The translations under genes were made by a program, and so were the position numbers. Below, one piece after another: positions 24,030-36,245 of a DNA stretch of 64,000 nucleotides. A model generated the notes under the pieces. The model worked only from the letters and a program-made list of their open reading frames with translations. It made no database searches and was not told where the DNA came from. Each line of letters opens with the position of its first letter. The stretch's first letter is position 1. Source of the stretch: Imbricaverruca yamaguchii (Eukaryota > Arthropoda > Thecostraca > Neoverrucidae); assembly GCA_034440575.1 (NCBI GenBank), contig JAOTOL010001661.1:5691501-5755500 (forward strand). The letters are read 5' to 3'.

Positions 24030-25395
24030 TCGGCTGTGACCCTCCTGTGTCGGCCGTGACTCTCCTGTGTCAGCCATGACTCCCCTGTGTCGGCCATGAC
24101 TCCCCTGTGTCGGCCATGACTCCCCTGTGTCGGCCATGACTCCCCTGTGTCGGTCATGACTCCCCTGTGTCGGTCATGACCCTCCTGTGTCGGCCGTGAC
24201 CCTCCTGTGTCGGCCGTGACCCTCCTGTGTCGGCCGTGACCCTCCTGTGTCGGCCATGACCCTCCTGTGTCGGTCGTGACCCTCCTGTGTCGGTCGTGAC
24301 CCTCCTGTGTCGGTCGTGACCCTCCTGTGTCGGTCGTGACCCTCCTGTGTCGGCTGTGACCCTCCTGTGTCGGCCGTGACCCTCCTGTGTCGGCCGTGAC
24401 CCTCCTGTGTCGGCCGTGACCCTCCTGTGTCGGTCGTGACCCTCCTGTGTCGGCCGTGACCCTCCTGTGTCGGCTGTGACCCTCCTGTGTCGGCCGTGAC
24501 CCTCCTGTGTCGGTCGTGACCCTCCTGTGTCGGCTGTGACCCTCCTGTGTCGGCCGTGACCCCCCTGTGTCGGCCGTGACCCTCCTGTGTCGGCCGTGAC
24601 CCCCCCCACCCTCCCCTGTGTCGGCCGTGACTCAACTGTGTCGGCCGTGACCCTCCTGTGCGTGACCCTCCTGTGTCGGCCGTGACTCTCCTGTGTCGGC
24701 CGTGACTCTCCTGTGTCGGCCGTGACCCTCCTGTGTCGGTCCTGTGTCGGCCGTGACTCTCCTGTGTCGGCCGTGACTCTCCTGTGTCGGCCGTGACCCT
24801 CCTGTGTCGGCCGTGACTCTCCTGTGTGGCGTGACCCTCCTGTGTGGCCGTGACTTCGGCCGTGACCCTCCTGTGTCGGCTGTGACCCTCCTGTGTCGGC
24901 CGTGACCCTCCTGTGTCGGCCGTGACTCCCTGTGTCGGCCGTGACCCTCCTGTGTCGGCCGTGACCCCTGTGTCGGCCGTGACTCTCCTGTGTCGGCCGT
25001 GACTGGTGACCTCCTGTGTCGGCCGTGACCCTCCTGTGTCGGCCGTGACTCTCCTGTGTCGGCCGTGACCCTCCTGTGTCGGCCGTGACTCTCCTGTGTC
25101 GGCCGTGACTCTCCTGTGTCGGCCGTGACTCTCCTGTGTCGGCCGTGACCCTCCTGTGTCGGCCGTGACTCTCCTGTGTCGGCCGTGACTCTCCTGTGTC
25201 GGCCGTGACTCTCCTGTGTCGGCCGTGACTCTCCTGTGTCGGCCGTGACTCTCCTGTGTCGGCCGTGACTCCCCTGTGTCGGCCGTGACGCCCTGTGTCG
25301 GCCGTGACTCTCCTGTGTCGGCCGTGACTCTCTTGTATGCTGGAGTCCGGTCACGCCGGTCGGCCGTGACCCTCCCGTGTGGCGGAGCCCGGCCC
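24030..25395. repeat. Minisatellite, 20-bp unit, about 66 copies
   Basis: The unit is close to CCTCCTGTGTCGGCCGTGAC. Variant units are zoned. The left edge carries TCCC...CCATGAC units, the centre CCTCC...CGTGAC and CGGTCGTGAC units, and the right half many ACTCTCC units. A patch at about 24600-25015 contains partial units and breaks of register. The 445-residue minus-strand open frame and its relatives (HGRHRRVTADTGESRPTQ and so on) are translations of the repeat. Confidence 0.97.
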
Positions 25396-25679
25396 ACTGC
25401 ATGTGTATGGGCGCAAGATGACCAATGCAGTCGACGCGCCCTAAAGCTCAAATTCACCACCACCGGCCCCGCTGTCGACAGTCTGCCGAGATTTAGCGGG
25501 GCCGACTCCACGTGACGCCTGAGACGAGTGAGCTGGAGTCAGCTGTGGCGACACGGCCATCCATCTGACGCCGGCCACATTAGCCCAGAGCAACATCTCG
25601 GGAGTGGCGACAGACTGAGACTGGCTCGGTTCAGTGGCCGTCACCCGCCGACCAGGAGCACGGACAGTCACATCGTCAC

Positions 25680-26018
25680 CACACGACGTCACCACGCACC
25701 GTCACCACACCGTCATCACACGCCGTCACCACGCACCGTTACCATACTCCGTCATCACACGACGTCACCACACGCCGTCACCACACGCCGTCACCACGCA
25801 CCGTCACCACGCACCGTCACCACGCACCGTCACCACGCACCGTCACCACACGCCGTCACCATACTCCGTCATCACACGACGTCACCACGCACCGTCACCA
25901 CACACCGTCACCACGCACCGTCACCATACTCCGTCACCACACGCCGTCACCACACGCCGTCACCACACACCGTCACCACACACCGTCACCACACACCGTC
26001 ACCACACGCCGTCACCAG
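25680..26018. repeat. Minisatellite, 13-bp unit
   Basis: About 26 units of CGTCACCACACGC/CGTCACCACGCAC, with occasional CATACTC and TCATCAC variants. The three frames rotate, giving low-complexity His/Pro/Ser/Thr frames. It lies about 285 bp right of the 20-bp array and shares its GTCAC/GTGAC core. Confidence 0.96.
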
Positions 26019-29000
26019 CGGTCTGTCCCACCACGGTCATGTTCGATTGCTTGGCAAACATTTGTTAGTACAGCTGCTGAATGGACCGGATGGTCCGATG
26101 AGAGGTTAGCATCTCACGAAAACAAACCTGAGGCTTTGACAATTAAATATGTGCTTCCAAAATTTGAATTGTCTGCATAATTTGGTATCAGCATTTACTT
26201 CACTATTGCATGGGTCATGTGTTCAGTGTTCGTCCAGGAGCACGAACATTTGGAAAAGTGTCTAGCAGCCTCACGCTCCCTCGTTGGTGCAATAGCACAC
26301 GCACCATTTCTTCACAGGCTAATATTTCTGCACTGAGTAATATGAGTATTTATGGAATGGATGTGATGTGAACGTCATAGTAAATGGCTAAAAGGTGGAA
26401 TGGTATTTTTGTGTTTGATCCATGATGCAAATAACGTAATCGTGCGTGGAAATGGTTTGCGCACATCTCAATATGAAAAATGAAGCCTCGGATGTAACAC
26501 ATTGTCAAGCTGAAAATATTACCGCGTATTCTCCATGCAGTTATGCAGAAGAGATCCTCAATCCCAGCGGGGCGGTAGGGACGTTTAATACCCGCCCTTC
26601 CTCTCGCCCCGATCGATTTGTTTGTACAATGCTCATAAAATATTCCAGATATGGATTTGAGACTCTCGGTACCTTTTCTTACATTCATTTCACACCTGCT
26701 GCTAAAATGAAATTATCCAGACCGAAGTAGTGACGTCACAAATACGTTAGAACGGAACCTCTTCTTGACCTTGGAAAGTTTTGAACGATGCTTTTGTTTA
26801 TTTTATCGGATGCAATTGAACAAAGATAGCAATGTATCAAAGTATGATAATATTTTAGGTTACCCCAGAGCAGGCCACGGGGCCAGGGTAGGCATACAGT
26901 TTATAAATTATGCTTCGTCCTAGTTTAAATTCCTAGCTAGAGCTACTCAAGCAATTTGCGCATATGATGTATGATACATCAAGGTGTACTGGTGTGAAGT
27001 TTCAGATCAGTGATAAGTCATGTAAGTCATATAATTAATATAAGACAAGTAAGATTAAAAGATGAAAAGATAGGTGATGTAAGTCATATCAGACAAGTCA
27101 CATAAGATATGTCAAGTCAAGATAAGATATGAGTCATACTTTCTCGTGATCGAAAATTTGCCACAGATACCCACCGTCAGGAGGCCGCAAGGGCAGGGAT
27201 GTGCATGTTGCTCTTGAGGACACTTGGCGCAGATATGTCCCTTCAGATAAAGGGGATTCGCGAATATACGAGTTTGTCCCGAGCTAGACCAGGCGGCCTC
27301 CAATCCAGATACAGATCAGTGGCCTCAGATAATCTCCGATATAGACAACATAGCGTTATTTCGACGGCATAAACTGTCTGTCGCGGTAACTTTGGGCGCT
27401 GATTTCGAATGCAATACCACAACCACTGACGGATACATGAAGCAAAGGCTGCTAGCGTTTCCAAGGACTTGACCTGACCTGACCTGACCCGATCCGACTG
27501 TACGCGGCATCTGAACTGAAGTAAATACTTTGATGAAAATGTGTATATGTTTTAATGTAGGTTGCCAACAGCTTTTGTTCCATTAGAATTGGGTCACTGA
27601 GCCCTGATGCAACTATAGGTCTTAATTTAACTCGAATGACCTTGACCCATGAGCAAAATGAAGGTCGTCTATGCTTCCACAAGCATTTGGAATCTGAATT
27701 GAACCACAAAGCAATGAAAACCAGAAACACTTCAGCATTGCCTACACAATATTTTACGTTGCAGGCAATCACTGTTTTCGCACGTCCAGAACATGATCTT
27801 TTCTTCTGATGGTAGCAAATGTCATATTGACATTTGGAGAGGTTGCCAGCCAACTGCGTTGGCGGTCAATTGATGAAGTCGCGCACGCTGCCAATGATCA
27901 CAAGGCAATATTGTGGCAGCAAAGATTACCCGCAACATTTCAACATGCCTCGTTTTCTCCCAATTTGCAAGCAAAGTGGTCATAGCTATCCTCGGAAAAT
28001 GTGGCGGCAAGTTGTCATTGCCGATAAATCAGAACAATTCTGGGTCATTTGGCGGAATAACTTCTCATTTTTTGTCTTCATTGAATTCCGTCCTGCTTTG
28101 ATGCCAGTGTCAAGAACTGCACAACGCCGCACAGCATGTAATTAAATGAAGTTCGTCACTGAAAAGACGCGTTTAGAACATAGGTGTCCAACGAGTCAAA
28201 GCCTGATGTACAAGGCTCAGTCCTTTGTTCAGTCCGTCGGCCCAGACATGCTGGAGAAAAAATAATTCCAAGGACAGTTGTCTGGCTGTTCATCGCAAAA
28301 TCAAATATTCCTCCACCTATCAGGGCCCAGAAGTCCAATATCGCCACTGTTGGCTGGTTATTTTGGCTTAAGGGCGCATCGACCGCTTCGTCGTGCTGCG
28401 CCCAAGATCACCACAGTCAGAGTTGATGGGCCAGGGGACATTTGCATTGTCTTCCCAACGCATTTCGAATGAAAAACATGAAATGGGTTTTGGGATCCAT
28501 TCTACTCATGCAACACCGAATGGATAGTGCAGCTTCTAAATTGTACTGCTGTTGCTGTTCGCATTCTGCTGAACTTTACCAACTTTGGGGATGCCCCCTC
28601 CCCCTCTTGACGACGCCCAAGGGCATTGATATAATTCGAAAATTGTTTCCTTCCACATGGTGCTCTTATAATAATAGATATCAATTTACCAAACTCTCGA
28701 TTACATATGCTGAAAATGATAGATGTGGAACGAGCTCCATCTTTTAACTTGCTTACCTTACACAGAAATTATTATGGACATCAAGTAATGAATAATCACA
28801 ACGACATATTACCAGCCTTTAAAATAATACCAACTCCATCATTAAATTCAGTCATAAATAGTCTTGCGGCTGAAGCATATTCGATCAAGGTGTACTTCAT
28901 CGAGGATATCTGCTCAGATGGTTTTTGCTACCGTGGGCGAGTTGTTGGATGATTTGGCCTGGCCTAACCTCAGGTAATAATGGGTTAAGAACTGCGAATG

Positions 29001-29020
29001 AAATGGTCAACGCACCGCCT
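26019..29020. other. Intronic stretch without recognised features
   Basis: No supported exon or element. A degenerate run of AAGTCA/GATAAG motifs occurs at about 27010-27130. A short GACCT repeat occurs at 27467-27488. Open frames on both strands are short and lack family similarity. Confidence 0.4.
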
Positions 29021-29024
29021 TCCG

Positions 29025-30090
29025 CAGCATGACGACGGGCTCGTCAGTGCTGTGACCGCCAGGAGTGGTGCCGCCCCCCACGGTGTGACGACGGGCTCGT
29101 CAGTGCTGTGACGGCCGGGAGCTGTGCCGCCCCTCCCCCCGTGGCGTGACGACGGGCTCGTCAGTGCTGTGACGGCCGGGAGTGGTGCCGCCTCCCACGG
29201 CGTGACGACGGGCTCGTCAGTGCTGTGACGGCCGGGAGTGGTGCCGCCTCCCACGGCGTGACGACGGGCTCGTCAGTGCTGTGACCGTCAGGAGTGGTGC
29301 CGCCTCCCACGGCGTGACGACGGGCTCGTCAGTGCTGTGACCGTCAGGAGTGGTGCCGCCTCCCACGGCGTGACGACGGGCTCGTCAGTGCTGTGACCGT
29401 CAGGAGTGGTGCCGCCTCCCACGGCGTGACGACGGGCTCGTCAGTGCTGTGACGGCCGGGAGTGGTGCCGCCTCCCACGGCGTGACGACGGGCTCGTCAG
29501 TGCTGTGACCGTCAGGAGTGGTGCCGCCTCCCCGTGACGTTACGACGGGCTCGTCAGTGCTGTGACCGTCAGGAGTGGTGCCGCCTCCCCGTGGCGTTAC
29601 GACGGGCTCGTCAGTGCTGTGACGGCCGGGAGTGGTGCCGCCTCCCGGCGTGACGACGGGCTCGTCAGTGCTGTGACCGGCCGGAGTGGTGCGCCTCCGC
29701 GGCGTGACGGCTCGTCGTGCTGTGACCGTCAGGGTGGTGCCGCCTCCACGGCGTGACGACGGCTCGTCAGGCTGGGTGCCGCCCCCGGCGTGACACGGGC
29801 CGTCAGTGCTGGTGCCGCCCACGGCGTGACGACGGGCTCGTCAGTGCTGTGACCGTCAGGAGCGGTGCCCTCCACGGCGTGACGACGGGCTCGTAGTGCT
29901 GTGACCGTCAGGAGCGGTGCCGCCTCCCACGGCGTGACGACGGGCTCGTCAGTGCTGTGACCGTCAGGAGCGGTGCCGCCTCCCACGGCGTGACGACGGG
30001 CTCGTCAGTGCTGTGACCGTCAGGGGTGGTGCCGCCTCCCACGGCGTGACGACGGGCTCGTCAGCGCTGTGACCGTCAGAAGAGGTACCA
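29025..30090. repeat. Minisatellite, 56-bp unit
   Basis: About 19 units of 56 bp containing GTGACGACGGGCTCGTCAGT, GCTGTGACCGTCAGGAG and TGGTGCCGCCTCCCACGGC. The inter-unit start distance was checked as 56 at 29201/29257. The main alternation is GACCGTCAGG versus GACGGCCGGG. Between about 29690 and 29830 the copies are shortened by many small deletions. Each unit contains the inverted pair GACGA...TCGTC, so single strands could fold into short hairpins. Confidence 0.96.
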
Positions 30091-30686
30091 CCGACGATGA
30101 CGAGCCAATAGGACGTGACGCCTCCCAGGCTCGTTCATCATCGGAGCTGCGTCAGCGAGCCATCATTAGTCAGGTGTCGCCGCTGCTCCGGGGCTTAAGG
30201 GGACATCTGCGCCCGTGGTCGGCAAGGCTCGACGTCGCGCGCTCCGAGGAGAGCCGCCGTCGGCGTTCGTCAGCTGGCCGGCCGTGTGATCCGGTATAAA
30301 CTGGCATCCGTCACTGAACACCGGTGTGAACCGACGCCTGCAGGGCTGAGCGGTTAATATGTTTTTTAATGGGTTATATGAATATATTGTCCTCAGTGTT
30401 TTCTCTCGGCTGTACTTTTCGTGTTTCTATTCACCGTGCTGTACACAATGGCATAGCCAGAGGGATTTTAGTCATCCTGGAACTGTCAGAAATATAGCAT
30501 GTACACCAGGCTCTCATCCAGGAGCACTTAATAAAAGGCTGCCACCGACACACATCCCATTTAGCATGATGGATACAGTTTAATTTTGGAACGTCATACG
30601 CACTCCATCCACTCAACGATTTTCGTTGGCGTTATAACGACGCAGCATGATAGACCTGAAACCATTTTGCACCAACTCATTCCTTC

Positions 30687-31812
30687 TTAGCCCAGTCTCT
30701 CCGGTCAGATCCGCATACCCCGTCTCGATGGGTGGGGGTTTTTGTTGTTGTTGGTTGAGACACCCTCTAATTTGCAAACTAAGCGGCGCATACAGGTGAA
30801 CCGGATATCATTGGAAAGCCTTCGATAGGTAGCTCCAAGAAATATCTTCAATTTATATTTTTCAAGAATTGTGAAACTCAAATGACGGTTTTTCAGAAGA
30901 AAGAAAATTAAAACATTTTATGCCTACATTTCTGGTAATGACAGAGTTGAAACGCATTCCATTTTAGAGCTAATTACCCAGAGTATCGTGCAAAAAGATC
31001 ATCACTTTGGTGCAAAAACTGGCAGTGATCTTAGATTACTGACCTGACTTCAAGTACAAGTCTAAGACATACCTGTTTTAAGCACTGCCAAATTGTAGTT
31101 GTGTGGAAAGGTTTATTTTAATATGTTTTCACGTAAATGAGCCTGAACAAAATATAGACATTGCTATAGGACAATAGCCTTAGATAACCTTGGCTTTAAT
31201 GATGATCCATAGACTTGAATTCGTGGAGTAAATTAGGTCGTGAAATGCAACTTTGATACTATTTAAGCTATGGAACTCGAAACAACCATGAAACAGGTAT
31301 CGAAACAGATTTCACCCACTTCGCGCATTTTACCTTGATCTACCTCAGATCACTCGACGGAGCTTAATCAAATTGGAAAAGATCTTCTCCTAATAAGTCT
31401 AGATGGGGAAGGGGAAAAATTATGTTCAAAGAGTATGCAAATTACAAAACTATGGAAATTGGTTCAAATTTGGTAGTGACCTCAGCCCACTGACCTAACC
31501 TCAAAGAAAACTCCGAGCTAAGCGTGCTTTTAGGCACTGCCAAATTGTACTCAAGTACTAAGTTTCGTTTCAATATCTTTTCATTTAGATGAGCTATCTA
31601 TTTTCGGCATTTTTGGAGGTGGCTCTCTTTGACCTTAGACCTTGTAGGTCAATCACCTTGTATGACCGGAAGTTAAAACTTCCACATCCGACACAATATG
31701 ATGAAGGAAAGGGTACTGAGTATGTATCGTCGCTGTGGGCCGCTGTGTTCTAGCTCTCCAGCTGAAATGTATTTTTAGGATTGCCGGGAAAAGACCCCAA
31801 GGGACGGGTTAA
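30687..31812 (-). mobile_element. TTAA-bounded non-autonomous element, copy C (inverted)
   Basis: The ends match copy B in inverse orientation. The left end TTAGCCCAGTCTCTCCGGTC corresponds to the reverse complement of B's right end (TCCGGTCAGATCC...CCCCGTCTCG). The right end GGGACGGGTTAA corresponds to B's left end TTAACCCGTCCC. The length is about 1126 bp. The centre contains two related stretches around CACTGCCAAATTGTA (about 31083 and 31537) and AGGTCA-like motifs. No coding capacity was found. It belongs to a family with TTAA at the borders and CCCG-rich termini, which fits a piggyBac- or Kolobok-type target preference (inference). Confidence 0.75.
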
Positions 31813-33285
31813 TATGGTACCCCTTGTAATGAGGTACATTATAGCCTGTGGATGCTATGATACACCTCCGCTACTACACACTCAGCATGGAACTTAGACA
31901 TTCGTCATGAGACAGGACACGTCGTTTGATAAGTTTGACGTGATGCAGCCTTTGCAGACATCGGTCGTATTCTGTAGTCTCTGGAACACTGCCAATTTCA
32001 TGCGGATCAATATTTGTGACTGTTCTGCTGAAGCTCATGATAACACCATTATATTTCAGGTTGAAATGTTTACCACGGCATGAACGACTTCATGAGGAGA
32101 TGCCTACCATTTAAGCCCTGTTATTCTACGTATATTTCGAGTGCGAGAAGCTGGGATGCCAAGTTCCAAGTGAAAATGTTTCGTCGCTTATACCGCGATA
32201 TCGTGGTTTTTAGCTCGTCAGCCTCAAAAAGCCTGGCCACGACTATGAATAATTTGGAACAATAACTTGACGAAGCATTTTCCAATATCTCTGGAGCAAA
32301 TCTGGATCTCAGAACCTTCGAGTCTCAAGAAAGACTGCTAACTTTCCAGACTTGATAGCGAACACGATTTCAGCAAGCCGAATACGAATGTCAAATAATA
32401 CGACCGAATCTGCATCGCTTATATCCTTTTCTTTTCATTTTACTTTCATGCGTGGATGCGTGCATGTACGCAACCCGGTATCTCATGAACATCATGTTCT
32501 TTCACAATGACCCTACTTGTGACTGTTGTGTGGCGCCATGGGCGTCTGCCGCGCTCAAGTATGCGTAACGCATGTCCTCTTCAACATTTCCCCTTCCTAT
32601 TATGCTTGTTTCGGAACATATTATACCTTTCAGGACATGCGATTTTAATTCCTCTCCCATTTCATTACGAGGGCGCTTTAATGGCCTTTTTCGGCGAATA
32701 CGTCCGAAATGTGAATGAAATACAATCATTAATGTAGTATGTAGTTTGATTCGACAAGAATGATGCATCCGTACTTTGATAAAATGATGTGTATAATGCT
32801 TTGAAACAATACTTTGAATGCGTCGACAATTAAGCAGTGGTATCAGATATCGTCGTCTAGGCTACATATTATCTCAGCTGTCGGCACCATGCCCTGGAAC
32901 GATTGTTTGTTAATTCAGCCAGCGGCTAGTAAGAACTGCCTGTCAAATAGCTGACTGTATGGATGCGTTGGCAAATAGCTGACTGTATGGATGTCGATTA
33001 ACAAATCGTACAAGGCTGGGCTGGGTCATCTAAACATGAAGACTTCTGCATGAAAAATAAAATGTCACTCTCGGCGACTTCACTCACAAAAATTGTTTAG
33101 CAAGTTGGTCACTGGATAGTACAGAGGTGAGCTTACCTTGGCCAAAATTACCAGCAGTGTATCGCTGCAGCCGCACAGAAATAAAGTGAATGTCTTTCGG
33201 TTTTCCATCTCTGTGCTTTGTGCTGTCGACTGGGGATCTGACCTGGGCCTTGCGGCGTTCGTCGCGCAGTCGCTAGTCAGCATAC

Positions 33286-33424
33286 CTACGAATGTGATTG
33301 GCTTCCACATTTGATCGAAGATGGCGGGGTGAAGGTTGAACCACTGGTTCGGTTGCAGCTTCGCCGGTGGAATAAGTCGATTGTCAGTCCAATAAAATCG
33401 TAAAAACATCTCCGTTGCCAGCTC
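33286..33424 (-). CDS. Cys-loop ligand-gated ion channel, N-terminal extracellular exon
   Basis: This internal exon of 139 bp encodes the part of the ligand-binding domain from the strand carrying LATEMFLRFYWTDNRL to FDQMWKPITFV. LR-[x]-x-W-x-D-x-R-L and the W-K-P motif are hallmarks of the Cys-loop family (compare FLRQxWxDxRL and IWKPDTFF). The acceptor is TTTGCAG ending at 33425 and the donor is GTATGC from 33285. It starts in phase 0 and ends with one base of a split codon. The usual aspartate after WKP is an isoleucine here, and the usual FF is FV, which is unusual. The exon lies 21.5 kb upstream of the Cys-loop exon in the same orientation. Earlier exons (signal peptide, first strands with the YD...RP segment) were not identified with confidence. 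Confidence 0.88.
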
Positions 33425-36119
33425 CTGCAAAGATAAGAGTAGAGGAAGTTAGAGAATGCAATTCAACGCGGTTCTTCAGGCATCATTCCGCCAACAGACT
33501 AACACACTCAATAATGAGATACAATTTCAAATTAAGCCTATGCGTATTCGATACTTCGACGTCGTGCCGTACTTCTTTTGACCACCTTTTTGATTATGCA
33601 GGTTCCGATGCAGATGCAGATTTATCTACCACCTGAGTAGCATTAATTGTACTAGCAACACCATCAACAAACCTGAAGAAATGAAACCTCTTGGCAAACT
33701 GAGTCTGCTGGCAACCATAACAACGTTTAGCCAAGACCATGGGTATGACATTTGCTCTGACAATAGGTGCAGGATGGATTTCATCTTAGACACAAAAAAA
33801 AACGAAGCAAGATAATAATTTGAATATCGAGGCACCCAGGCGCATACACTCCAAGTCCGCCCACAGGCATGGCTGCAAAATACGAATACAAAATACAATT
33901 AACGAGTTGAATCAACAGCTTGTATATAAAGTTCACAGCACTTGATGTAAATAGGGGTATGTCTTGGTTTCCTATCATATTTATTGCATCATACTCATTT
34001 GCAAGGCGTGCAAGTACAAGCAGTTATTTTATTAAGTGGGTAGGCTAAAAGGTTTACTTAGACCAATGCGGAGACAGACAGCCAGCGAAGGGAGGCTACT
34101 TGCATGCTCTTGAACCAGCTCTTTTGTAACAGCACACTGTGTGCATACATAGTTTTCCTTCTCAACGTAGAGAGATGGTACATGAAAATAGAAATTATAC
34201 AAAATGGTGTATCGAAAAGTTCGAATGAATTGCTACTCTCTGTAGCAATGTACTCAGGCCTTCGCCCCGATTATCATTTTCCTTCTTGGATAAAAAGGAC
34301 GCTGCGCGAATAATCTACACTTATCGGTATATGTACATTGTTCGTGTAGTTGTATGCTGCATTGGTGCATTAGTGTGTGGATTGTTGGTGCATTATTATA
34401 CAGATTATTAGTATATTGAGTTGCAGATTGCGGAAGTGTGTAGGTTATTATGATACCATTAGAACAGTAGTGCAGCTATGTTGGCATGTGCGGACAAAGC
34501 AATGAATCTACAACATTCGAGTTAGGATATTCTTGGTACGCCACATACATCAGTCGGTGGTAAGAACTATAGACTCAGAAATGTACAGAAATGCATGTAA
34601 TGTACAGAAATGTACAGCTTACAGTAGTGCGGCTTTTAGTGCGGGCACGGCTCTGTGGCTTTATGCTCTGTGCGCTCCTGTTTCCACAGCAATGCGTTTG
34701 AGTCACTACACATGCGCTCGCATTTCGTCATCAGCTACAAGTTCTAACGGGGGTGGCCAGCATGCGGAGGAACAGTGGGCTCTTGGCGGCTCTGTCCCAA
34801 TACTCGGGCGAAATGTCGCCACTGCCGACCGGCAGCCTGTCACGCTGGAGAGCTCCAACGTCCGCTACATCTGGTGGTCGTGACGGCGCATTGACGGCAC
34901 GATATGGCCAGATTGGCAAACTTTCCCTAAACTCGGGCTGTGGAATCTGGCAGATGGAATTTAAATTAGACAAGGAAAAACCGCACAAAGCTGGCTGGTA
35001 AATAGGGGACAGAGAGGCTATCAAGGCCCACGCAGACCATGTCGTATTAAATTAATGTGGGTCAACCCATCACAATCAAATAAATACGTTACGAAGTCGT
35101 CTGCTGGCCTAGCAACCTGGCCTGTTTAATCTCATGCACATGCATCTCAAGTGCGCGTGCCGCCCTACGTTGCACCATGTACTGACCCAGACATCATGAA
35201 ATTCAAGAACGGGACCTGCTGTCGGCTTTTACCCGCTGGCTGTGCACAAAAATACAGCGGACGAGTTTGTCCCCCTACTAACTACGAGTGGTAACCCCTT
35301 TATTTCTGACCGATCTCAGATGTTTTCTCTCTACCATGTAGATATTGCGTGCAATTGGCAAACCGTTCAACAACTTTAATTCGTAAACGATACTTAACTA
35401 TGATTTGGATGCACTTAAAAATAAACACAAAACGTTTTTTCAGGTGTGGCTTTGAATGGGACCAGGAACATGCTTTTTGCTTTTTGGCTATTTTTGTAAA
35501 CGCTGTATTGCGCCCTGTTATGTTCGATTTTATATTTGCGTTGCGCCTTGTTATAAAATGACTTAGGGGCAATGCATGTACGATAGCCGAGTGTTGAGTT
35601 TCGTGACCAGGAACTTGGTTTTGTGATGCAGACCCCAATAAGGATCGTATTCTCGTGACGTCATTTGCGAGCTGAAGCTTCGCTCCACCTCATCGTCATC
35701 CCTTAATTCGTTGCTGTCATTCCTGGCCCTGCTGAAGCCCCTCAAACTTTCCGCCACCGTCATCCTCCTCGGCTCGGATACTTCAGCGTGTTCTTGCGCT
35801 CGTCGAAGCCAGGCCTGTTCTATCACCGCGCTGCAGCAAATACCTCCGAAACGACCCGGCCACTGGGACAATAGCCTTCACAAATATCCGTAACGGATGG
35901 ACGCGCCCCGGGCGAGGACAGCTCGCCCGGTGCGGAACTTATCGCGACATATTTATCAAGTACTGTTCTTCATATGGATCTGTTGACACCACAACTACTG
36001 GCGATAGCCTGGGGATTGGGTTGCCCACGTCAAATCTAGCCCCACCCGGCAACGGATAGCTTGACCTAAAATGCAATGGCCGACCTAGCTAATAATGTTC
36101 CAGTTGGTACCACGACTTC

Positions 36120-36245
36120 ACTGATACGTCGAGTATGGCTGCATTGGTATGCCGGAGCTTGTGGCAGCACTGGTATGCCGGAGGCTATGACCGCATTGGC
36201 TTACCAGAGCTTTTGACTGCACTGATATGTCGGAGCTTGTGACTG
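36120..36245. repeat. Short tandem repeat, about 30-bp unit
   Basis: Four diverged copies of a unit like GCATTGGTATGCCGGAGCTT followed by GTGACT. It is not coding. Confidence 0.75.

Larger units (their letters stand above)
11768..33285 (-). other. Intron(s) of the Cys-loop receptor gene, about 21.5 kb, with one exon not found
   Basis: The exon on the right (33286-33424) ends in the WKP motif with one base of a split codon, and the exon on the left starts needing two bases. At least one exon between them should encode the loop from WKPxT to the YSxR before the Cys-loop. Its length should be 1 modulo 3, probably near 220 bp. I read the minus strand here and did not recognise it. The region contains two LINE relics, one TTAA-family element and arrays at 11.8, 12.7, 20.4, 24.0, 25.7 and 29.0 kb. 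The stretches 16.5-17.5, 26.1-29.0 and 31.8-33.2 kb hold nothing else I can support. Confidence 0.6.

Noticed and set aside
24174..25511. 445-codon minus-strand open frame of VTADTGGSRPTQ repeats
   Set aside because: It is a translation of the 20-bp minisatellite. All frames are open there because the unit lacks stops, and there are no splice or start signals.
28741..28830. Possible donor site GTAAGC preceded by a short open frame that could fit the missing receptor exon's end phase
   Set aside because: The frame runs only about 20 codons to a stop and lacks any resemblance to the expected YSxR segment.
33626..33978. Minus-strand open frames just upstream of the receptor exon (PVGGLGVYAPGCLDIQ)
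   Set aside because: An acceptor-like TTTTGCAG is present, but the text lacks the conserved receptor N-terminal segment and there is no suitable donor.
35908..35930. Rho-independent-terminator-like GC hairpin
   Set aside because: There is no following T run and the context is eukaryotic. Left as a chance hairpin.
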